This document shows, in pieces, positions 56,285-64,000 of a stretch of DNA of 64,000 nt; the first letter of the stretch is position 1; every line of letters starts with the position of its first letter. The stretch lies in contig JALNQF010000057.1 of NCBI GenBank assembly GCA_028456385.1, positions 62,001-126,000 of the forward strand. Direction: 5' to 3'. The notes beneath the pieces are model-generated. The model worked only from the letters and a program-made list of their open reading frames with translations. It was not told the DNA's origin and made no database searches. Origin of the DNA: Ophiosphaerella korrae. Taxonomy: Eukaryota; Ascomycota; Dothideomycetes; Pleosporales; Phaeosphaeriaceae. A program made the translations under genes and the position numbers.

Positions 56285-58492
56285 CTAGGCAGTTCCCGGT
56301 CGGAACAACGACGAGACATCAGCCGTTGTTTGGGTGCCTCGGAATGCCTCCTCCGCAACGCCGTTGGCTGGCCAGAAGGCGGAAAACTCGAGGTGGCGAC
56401 CGATGACTTTTATCTCGACCCTGATATCCACGTCATCGTAGCGCCCACCCTTCATCTTGACCCCCAGCCTGTCTCGGAGGGGTGTGATGTCGAATTCGAC
56501 TTTACCAAATTCCATGTATTTGTCCTTGTTTTTGGGGTGATCGAGCTTGTAATCGTCGTCCACGCATGTATCGGACATGAAAAGGACCTCTTCGGCGATC
56601 CAGCGGGCTACGCCTCGGTGGTATTCGTGGCCAGATATGTAATCGGCGGTGTGCTCAGCCGCGAGTTCTCTTTGACCCTAAGAGACCATTAACATATCGA
56701 ATTGGTGGGTTTGAGAAAATTATGAACTTACGACTTTGATGATCCACTGAATAGTGCTTTTGATCATACTTTGTCCAGAATATGGGGCCTTCCCTCATCT
56801 CTGATTCAACAAATCCCTGGACGCATGTTCTTTTCACGGGGAACATGGCGTAGAACACCGAAACTGTAGTATGGGACTCGTCTAGGACCGTCCGTCTTGT
56901 TTTGTGCACGTAAGAGAGCTCCTCTCGCTACACCTGATACACTTGTATCTCTTTTAGAGAAAACGAGCTTGATATCTGTGTGGCAGCTGATATTGTGCTC
57001 CTTCAACTTCTTTTTCAGGTGGTTTTTGAGGGGAATAGAGTCTCTGAATCCACCTACGAGCACCACCTTTTGGATGTCAATGTCCTTGGATTGGGCAAAG
57101 CAAATCTGCTCTTACATAAGTATTTCTATTTTCTGGAGCCCATCCTTAAATAATTATTTCATTTGTAGTCTAGTAATTTATCAGCGCTAACTCAAATATA
57201 GAGGAAACTAAGAGGATCTCACATACTGTTCCAAGCAAAAGCCATCCTGTTTAACAAAGGGATTCATGGTGCTTTCATTCAATCCGCGAATGGTGAAATA
57301 GAATAATTCAGGGAGTTTGGGATTGTACATCCGTTTTGAAATCTTGAACTTGCGCACAATGTCTACATCGACTGTGTGTTCGAGTGTCGGGCCAGAGAGT
57401 CGTGAGTTGGAGTCGCTAATCGATTTATCTCGTAAATGTGAGGTTGCAAAACTTCGCATTCGCTCGTTGATGTTCCCAGAACCGTAAAGCGTACCCATAA
57501 AGTATTTCAGTTAAGTACTTCGGAAGAAGGTACGACAAGATGCATACCGTGTAGGTTAATCACTTCTTCACCAAGCCGTAAGGGCTGGCTGTTGGCGACT
57601 TTGTAGATGGCGGTATCAGTCGTTCCACCACCGAAATCTAGAAGAATAAAATTTTCATCTTCCTGAGTCTCCATATTAACTTGTAATACCCATGCGTAGG
57701 GTTGTCCTCTTACCTCTACGTCGTAGCTGCGACCATACGAAAGAGCATGCGTAGCAGCAGCTTCTGTTTTGTGCACCATAAATGTATGTGGATGGCTGGT
57801 GCTGTTACTACCAAATCGCGCCTTCTTCATTGCGGCCTGTAGACAAGAATGCAAGATAATATTGGATTGTGGATGCCAGCGGACCGGCACCGCTATGGTT
57901 ACTTCCGCTGTACTTTTGTTAGTGTTACGTCTTTTGGAGTTCGATCATCTAACTTACCTGTGCTGTTTTCGTTGAACCCAGCTTCATGTTCCAATTCATT
58001 TTTTGTGTGTTCTAGAAGGTAAGTGAATAGATCTATAATCACGTCTTCGTCTCGTTGAATACGACCATCATTCTTGAGTTGCTGCAATTCATCAATGAGA
58101 TCCTTTTGCAGGTCCTGGAGATAGGAGCTGGGATCAAGCAGCAGTTTGGGTATGAGGATATGTCCAGTATTTTCATACAAGGCTCGTGGAAATCCACTAG
58201 GGGGTGGTTCTAGGAATCGCATTACCTGCCACCCATACCTCACTTCTGGTTTTTGGTTGGCGCCCTTAGGGGCGAGGTACGTCATCTCGGATGGTACTTG
58301 TGTGCCAGGGCCTGCTAGGCCATAGCCTCCCGAAAATCCGTGGATTATTTCTGCGTCCGAGGGCCCTGGTGTGGCGTCGCCGCGGCTGTACGCGATGGTA
58401 CTGTAAGTTGTTCGAAAGTCTATCGCAACGCGAAAGTCGAACGTATCCAGGTTAGCAGAAGCGTTCATGGCTTCAGCGGTAGAGACGTCCAT
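56285..58492 (-). pseudogene. Hsp70-like ATPase gene, apparently broken
   Basis: Clear pieces of an Hsp70-type actin-like ATPase, as expanded in moulds. The start at 58492 leads into FRVAIDFRTTYSTIAYS (phosphate-1 loop; Arg where Gly is usual). Exon 58492-57958 joins by a normal 50-bp intron to AEVTIAVPVRWHPQSN and the intact FILLDFGGGTTDTAIYKV. Later parts include a helical segment (57498-57223), VVLVGGFRDS (adenosine motif, about 57075-57046) and a C-terminal region ending at 56285. Lesions: the intron with donor at 57547 has no AG acceptor before the next conserved coding (TLYGSGNINE); a TAA at 57114-57112 interrupts coding-like sequence unless a 117-bp intron (57222-57106) removes it; and the frame shifts between about 56880 and 56808. 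Another small intron lies near 56,730. Such ATPases often have unknown clients. Confidence 0.65.
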
Positions 58493-58891
58493 GGCTTGCC
58501 AGTATGGGAAGTAGATGGGTGCTTCGGACTTGTGCGTTTGGAGTGGCAGTAATAAAGTCCGCTTGGGCTTGTGAGCTAGCAAAGAGGTTGGCAAATGGTA
58601 GGCTAGGTGAGGTACCTCCCAGACAAGCGATTTTCCCCCATGGTTTACTGACTGACTGGCACTCGCCGTACACGCCAAGACGTATATACTAAGGGTTGCC
58701 CTGCACTGTGTAGCAAACAAAACCCTAGCTCTTGGCAAGCCGGCCTAGGCTACTACCCATGCTGCAGTTAATCTTTACTTTTAACACTTCGTAGTGTGCA
58801 CACAAAACTTCTCAAGCAAAAAAAAAAAGACCTGCTGTCTCATTTCACCCACCAAGCCCTCAACCTTGGCACGGCTCCTTGTGTCAACGCC
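58493..58891. promoter_or_regulatory. Divergent promoter region
   Basis: A 399-bp head-to-head spacer between the Hsp70-like gene and the SANT-like gene. An A-run lies at 58819-58829. It is short enough that the two genes may share regulation. Confidence 0.45.
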
Positions 58892-60818
58892 ATGCCAAAG
58901 AAGAACAATAAACGTGGTGGCGGTAATTCACGAAGAGCTTGGACGGATCGAGACCTCGCATTCATCCTGAATCATACTGACTCTTGTCTGGAAACACATA
59001 CGAGTTGGAAGGAGACGGTAGGAGATGCAGTTTCAACGTTCTCTGGAAGAGTTGCGACGCTGAGCGCGATCGAAATGCAGTTGCGAAAAATCATGAAAGA
59101 TAATGGTCACGGCAAATATGGCGACTTGATTAGTAACGGGAGGCAAGCTCTTAAATTGCAAGCGCTACCGGCAGGTATATTCAACGAAATGCAAAGAGAG
59201 CGCAAACATCAAGGCCGCGATGACCTGGAAAATGCATCCGAGAGCTCTGCAGCACGAAACGGCGATGTGGGCCATAGCAACACAGTGGCCGATGCGACGA
59301 CTAATAACAAGGAGCAACCCGCAGTGGCAGGGAACCTTACAAAACGAAAACTAGCAACACTCGAGAAGACATATCACGAACCATCTGCATCAGGCCAGTC
59401 CTCGCAAGATGAATGTCTAGACGACAACCCTGCCACGCACCCGAGCCACAAGAAGCCAAAGGCGAGTCCTGAAACTATTGTTGAACCTGCAAGAACACAA
59501 AGAGATAACACAAGCTCGATGGTGACCAACAAGCAACCAACGGCGCTGATGCCTGGACCTTCAAATGTGCATGAACAGACCTCCACATCGTCGTCAGGCA
59601 TCGACACGGAATGGCTAGAAAACATACCAGCACTTGAAGTGCTCAAGGATTTAACGCAGATTGTCGACATTGTGCTCCGAGAACAGGCGATACAAGCGTA
59701 CGGGTGGACGGAAGACTTGTCCGATCGCTTAAACAGTGCCTCGAAAATATTTGCGCGTCGGCCCGGCCAGCTCCTTGAAAGGATGAAGATTCGAGCTGAT
59801 TCAGAAGCGGCGAAGAGAGTACACTCTCAGAAACTTTTTGTGAGACTCATGGGCGAGCATATCCGTGCTGGAGTGAACACCTTTCCTCAACCTCTGGACT
59901 TCTACGATATTGAGGAGATTGACATATCATGGAACAGGATTCAAAAACATCTCCGACACGCTTTTGGACTTACCTTCAGCGAACCAGTCCCGGCAGGTGT
60001 TGATATAGGTTACATCGCAGCCCGCATCGGCGATTTGGCTATTAACAGACATATTCCGGCAATTGCCCCCCCTCGAAAATTTCTGGCGGAGCTTGCATTA
60101 CGACTTAATGGCCCCCACTTAGGCCGGGCGTTGACAGGAGCAATGTTTTGTTCCTGGTTATTTGGCGGACCTGAGGCTATGTGTAGAGGCCTGTACTCCG
60201 AGAAAGAAACACTATCATTGGAGGCGACTATGGCGGGGGGTAAGTACCCCCCTCACAGGTTATGATGGCTAAGCAACTAACCGAACAATAGTGGGGGTAG
60301 ACGTGGCAAAGCGACTAGATAAGAGGGGCTTGCAGATGATATTCTCGAAAGAAGAATTCAAGACCGAAGTGAAGAGTAGAGCATATAACGTGGTACGTGC
60401 ATTGAGCCTCACGTTTGAATTAGCGTTCCCAGATGCCCCAGGGCCATAAAAATACTCGGATCCTCAAAACTGGATTGAAGAAGCTGTAAAGCTCAAGCAA
60501 AGGCTCATGATCTGTCCTGAAGAGATTCGCATCCATAGTTGCGCGCCTGGAGTGAAGTTCGATCCAACTTGGATGAGTGCAGAGGATTCCAAAGGTATTC
60601 CCCTCGAAAACCATGAGGCCCAGGACAAGACGATTGCAGTCTGTCTATTCCCGGGGCTCTTTCAACAGAAGATTCAGATATTCGGCGATGATGATCAGAT
60701 GCCGGAAGTCGAAGAGATTCTCACCATGAACAAGAAGTTCTTTCCAAGCTTGGAGGAGAAGAAAAAAGAGCTCGATCCCAAGATGATGCTTTCCAAGGCA
60801 ATAGTTCTGGTGCACTGA
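58892..60818 (+). pseudogene. SANT/Myb-like N-terminal protein, C-terminal part interrupted
   Basis: From ATG 58892 the frame is open for 457 codons to 60265. Residues 15-80 (RRAWTDRDLAFILNH, WKETV, FSGRVATLSAIEMQLRKI) look like a SANT/Myb-type helical domain. A hydrophilic linker and a helical region (about 235-450) with no recognised family follow. A good intron (60241-60291, GTAAGT..TAG) continues the frame, VGVDVAKRLDKRGLQM. Then either reading through meets a TAA at 60447-60449, or splicing a 39-bp intron at 60393-60431 leaves the next block one base out of frame at an A5 tract (60446-60450 region). That block (KYSDPQNWIEEAVKLKQRL to 60818, about 120 codons) looks coding. So the gene is either broken here, or there is a homopolymer error. 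I do not know its function; a nuclear role is suggested only by the SANT-like part. Confidence 0.55.
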
Positions 60819-61694
60819 GGCAACATGCCGAGAAAGGTCACTGGAGGACCTCGATTGTGTTCTGTTTTGCGTTGCTTCGTTTCGCTATCACACTTTTGCT
60901 CATCGTGGCTTGAGGTGAATCTTGCTGAATACGGCCGGCCATGAGGCTGGCTCCCCTAGAAAGACCCAAGATAGCCGGGTGGTGGGGTTGTGGTGGACAA
61001 GGTCTTTGGTGCTGTTTTTCTTAGCTTTCAGTACATCGCAAAACTTGTATGAGCTCGTACGCCCCACACCCTTTAACGTATGCGATGTCAGTCTCTTCGC
61101 CTTTCAACCTATTGGGAAATTTGTATCTTCTCGCTCCCTGCGTCATGTGCTGTCTTGTGCGGCTCCTCACCATGCCGAGCAAACTTAGCATGCGCGGCTT
61201 GATCCTTCTCTTACAAAATCACCTAACTAATCAGGCTCCACTCTGTGATATTCATACAAAAGTCGTTCGGCACACTCCTCACCGTGAAAGTTGTGTCCAG
61301 GACCAAAGCCTGACGTCGGCCGCTCGGACCGGCTCTCAACCTCTCAACCCAACGCGCTTGCCAAGACACGTCGCTCGCTCTTGGGGATTACGCATCCTGG
61401 AGCTCCATGCCACACGCACCCTAGACTTGCCACTGCACTGCCGCAATTACGACTCCGGTCCCTCATTTCGTACATTCACATAATACCCAGTCTAGACTGC
61501 ACCCACGCAGAAACAGTCACGGCGCCTCACGTCGAAGCTGCCACGTCCCTCTTTTCGCCAAGCCCAACCTCCCCGGCCGACGTCACCCGTTGCGCTACAG
61601 CTCCCCAGCCCAACGCACCTGAGCCCTAGAACGCCTTCACAACGCCTGTAGACGGTGTCGCGCATATCGCCTGATTCACTTTCTATTTCTCACC
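60819..61694. promoter_or_regulatory. Upstream region of the epsin gene
   Basis: No gene recognised. Positions 61520-61690 are C- and CT-rich with few purine runs, fitting the promoter and leader of the epsin gene starting at 61695. Confidence 0.45.
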
Positions 61695-63672
61695 ATGTCG
61701 AAAGTCGTGAGAAGTGTAAAGGCACGGGGTTTGGCATACGAACTACTTGGGAGTGATGGCTGACTCTGGCTTTACAGAATGTTACCAAGGGGTATTCGGC
61801 CGTCGAGGTCAAGGTTCGCAATGGTATGTGTTGTTGAATGGTCCATTGGCAGCTCGTACTGACGGTAGCAGCGACCAGCAATGATCCCTGGGGTCCCGTG
61901 GGCTCTGACATGGCAGAAATTGCTCAAATCACCTTCAACAAGTAGGACTGCACGACATCCGCACGTAGAAGCTGCACTAACAGCAGCCTCAGCTCGACCG
62001 ACTTCTACCAGGTCATGGACATGCTCGACAAGCGACTCAACGATAAGGGGAAGAACTGGCGCCACGTCCTAAAGTCCCTCAAAGTGCTCGACTACTGCTT
62101 GCACGAGGGCTCCGAGCTGGTGGTGACATGGGCGCGGAAGAACATCTACATCATCAAAACATTACGAGAATTCCAGTATATCGATGAGGAGAGCCGCGAT
62201 GTTGGCCAGAACGGTAGGTTGCGCCATCCTTCGATCCGGCAGACATGGCTAATACGCGTGTAGTGCGAATGGCGGCGAAGGAATTGACATCATTGATCAT
62301 GGATGAGGAGCGACTGCGCGCCGAACGGTCCGACCGAAAGACGTGGAAATCACGCGTGACAGGCATCGAGGAGTATCCCGGAGGGCATCATGGCGCTCAT
62401 GATGGAGAGGGCTCACACCGACGCCCGCAAGACAGAGAGCAACGCCGCCAGCGCAGGACGGACGAGGAGGATTTGGAGTTCAGGTTGGCTCTTGAAGCAA
62501 GCAAAAACGAAGCAGAGGAAGAGAAGAAGCGACGGGATCGTAATAATGCAACTGAAGGCGATGACGATGATCTTGCAAAGGCAATCAAACTGAGCAAAGA
62601 AGAGGAAGAATTGCGCCGCAAAGAACTCGAGCAGACCAATGCCGATCTCCTATTCGGCGACGCACCAACACAGCCCACCCCATACCAACCCACGGGAAAT
62701 AACCAGGGATACCAGCAGCAGGGCCAGGTTGACTGGTTCGGTAACTTGATGGATCAGAACCAACAACAGCCACAAAACACGGGATTTCTCAATAATGCAT
62801 ACTCTCAGCCAACTGGAATGCAGCAGCAACCGCAGCAGACGGGCTTCCAGAACGGCTATGGTGGCTTTCAACAGCAGCAACAACCTACTGGATACGACCA
62901 ATTTGGCAATCAGCAACAACAGTACATGCAACCGCAACAGACCCTTCAGCCACAGCAGACTTCGTTCAACATGAATAACCCTTATGGCCAGTTCGGCGGA
63001 TTTGACCAAATGGGTCAGCAGCAACAGCAGCAGCAGCAGCAGCAGCAACAGGACACACTTCAGCCAGGAAGCCATAACCCTTGGGCAGCCAGCAAACCCC
63101 AGGATTCGCTCATGCCACAGCCTACAGGGTCTAACAACCCCTTTGCTTCTTCCTTCACTCGACCACAACCCACACAAACACAGACTCAGCCATCGCTTAA
63201 TACCCTGACGGAACAGAAGACGCAAACTCAATTCAACAACACTTCGTTCAACCCGCCGGTGTCGTTCTCAACGCCACAACCTTCGCCCTTCCCAAGTGCC
63301 CAACAAGCGCAGCCGCAGAAAGAGATGGATCCGCATGCGGCCAGACTGAATGCCCTACTCGCCACCGGGGACGGCCAGGATACGTTTGGAAATACCGGCA
63401 ATCTCCGTATTCCAGCACAACACACGGCACCTGGGACATTTGTCAATTCAGCAGGTGCTGGGTTGAACCGAGTCAATGCCAATGCAACGGGCAGCAATCC
63501 GTTCCTCAATTCTCAATTCACCGGAATGCCTCAGCAGAACCGCATAATGCCAGCCCAGACAGGACCTGTGGGTGGTTTCGGGGCTAACCCGTATGGCAAC
63601 GCGAATCCATTCGGTGGCCAGCAGCAGCCGCAACAACGGCAAGCTGGGGGCAACAACTTAATAGACTTATAA
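61695..63672 (+). CDS. Epsin (ENTH-domain endocytic adaptor)
   Basis: Five exons: 61695-61721 (or 61715), 61778-61823, 61872-61941, 61984-62213 and 62264-63672; about 593 residues. The ENTH domain (1-145) is nearly textbook: MSKVVRSVKNVTKGYS, ATSNDPWGP, MDMLDKRLNDKGKNWRHVLK, LDYCLHEGSELV, IKTLREFQYIDEES and VRMAAKELTSLIMDEERLR. It binds PtdIns(4,5)P2 at endocytic sites. Two ubiquitin-interacting motifs follow (EFRLALEASKNEAE, LAKAIKLSKEEEE). A Gln-rich region contains NPF motifs (NPFASS, NPFLNS, NPFGGQ) for EH-domain partners. The protein ends in a clathrin-box-like LIDL. Fungal Ent1/Ent2 have the same plan. The first intron keeps the conserved Val-Lys only if a GC donor (GCACGG at 61722) is used; with the GT at 61716 two residues are lost. 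Confidence 0.93.
62863..63050 (+). repeat. Coding poly-Gln tracts in epsin
   Basis: CAG/CAA runs, the longest at about 63015-63050, encode Gln stretches in the disordered middle of the protein. Such trinucleotide runs often change length between strains. Confidence 0.85.
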
Positions 63673-64000
63673 GTGGGGCATGGGGGATGGGAGGGCGAAA
63701 TGTTGATGTTATTTTTCAAGTTGTTTGACAATCATGGGGCAGCGGTTTTTGTCGAGATCGAGTTGGCATATGGAGCAAATGCTACTGTTCTCAAGCGCGT
63801 CGACGGGAGGGATCACCAGGCAAAAGTGAGTGGCGAAGCTACCTTGAAACGGAAGAACGCTGTAGATATTGTATGATTCTTTTCATAGGTAGTGTTTCAT
63901 ATTCCTACGCCCCCGCCGTGATAGACGCCATGCACTCCCCAGCACGCGCCGCAGCACCACGTGACCGCCTTCTTATGCGCCGCCTGCCCTAAGCTACGGG
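63673..64000. other. 3' flank of epsin, right edge
   Basis: No gene recognised in the last 328 bases. Confidence 0.5.

Noticed and set aside
56270..56692. 140-codon plus-strand frame
   Set aside because: Antisense to the C-terminal part of the Hsp70-like gene, whose minus-strand frame has the better protein character.
57108..57117. Ten-base intron GTAAGAGCAG to remove the TAA in the Hsp70-like gene
   Set aside because: Far too short to be spliced.

Overview
The window looks like chromosomal DNA of a filamentous ascomycete (Pezizomycotina, probably a Dothideomycete; the class is an inference). Most multi-exon genes have introns of about 42-117 bp with GT..AG ends. The families are typical of moulds: RTA1, DUF3176, PDR-type ABC transporter, GH47 mannosidase, Zn2Cys6 and bZIP regulators, Cdc24 and epsin. 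I found no rRNA, tRNA, CRISPR array or intact transposon.

Layout. 0.5-12.3 kb: an RTA1-like membrane protein, two DUF3176 membrane proteins on the minus strand and, between them, a small secreted precursor (8736-9617, one intron) made of 19 copies of the heptapeptide GYNPAGG separated by Kex2-type KR sites. This is the most striking locus here. 14.3-16.2 kb: an MCT-like MFS transporter and an orphan reading frame. 16.9-23 kb: an F-box/WD40 protein with an RGG tail, a strongly degenerate G-alpha-like protein and a MYND zinc-finger protein. 24.3-31.4 kb: Cdc24 RhoGEF, divergent from an F-box/WD40 protein of the beta-TrCP/FWD-1 type. 33.6-38.4 kb: a full-size PDR ABC transporter. 39.9-45.1 kb: a single-pass Ser-rich surface protein, a class I alpha-mannosidase and a tartrate/D-malate dehydrogenase-like enzyme. 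45.4-50.7 kb: a Zn2Cys6 regulator in tandem with the dehydrogenase, then a bZIP protein.

50.7-56.3 kb is essentially gene-free, apart from a GC-richer island with an incomplete zinc-cluster-like frame. 56.3-60.8 kb holds a divergent pair of apparently broken genes, an Hsp70-like ATPase and a SANT-like protein. The window ends with an epsin (61.7-63.7 kb).

How genes may work together. Secreted and membrane functions dominate the left end. The repeat precursor has the signal peptide, dibasic sites and Glu-Ala/Asp-Pro dipeptides expected for Kex2, Kex1 and Ste13-type processing into many identical peptides. No UstYa, tyrosinase or P450 gene was recognised beside it, so whether the peptide is further modified is open. 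Cdc24 and epsin are housekeeping polarity and endocytosis genes. The dehydrogenase and Zn2Cys6 regulator may form a small regulon. All exon joins were made by eye from splice consensus and protein continuity; weak joins are flagged.
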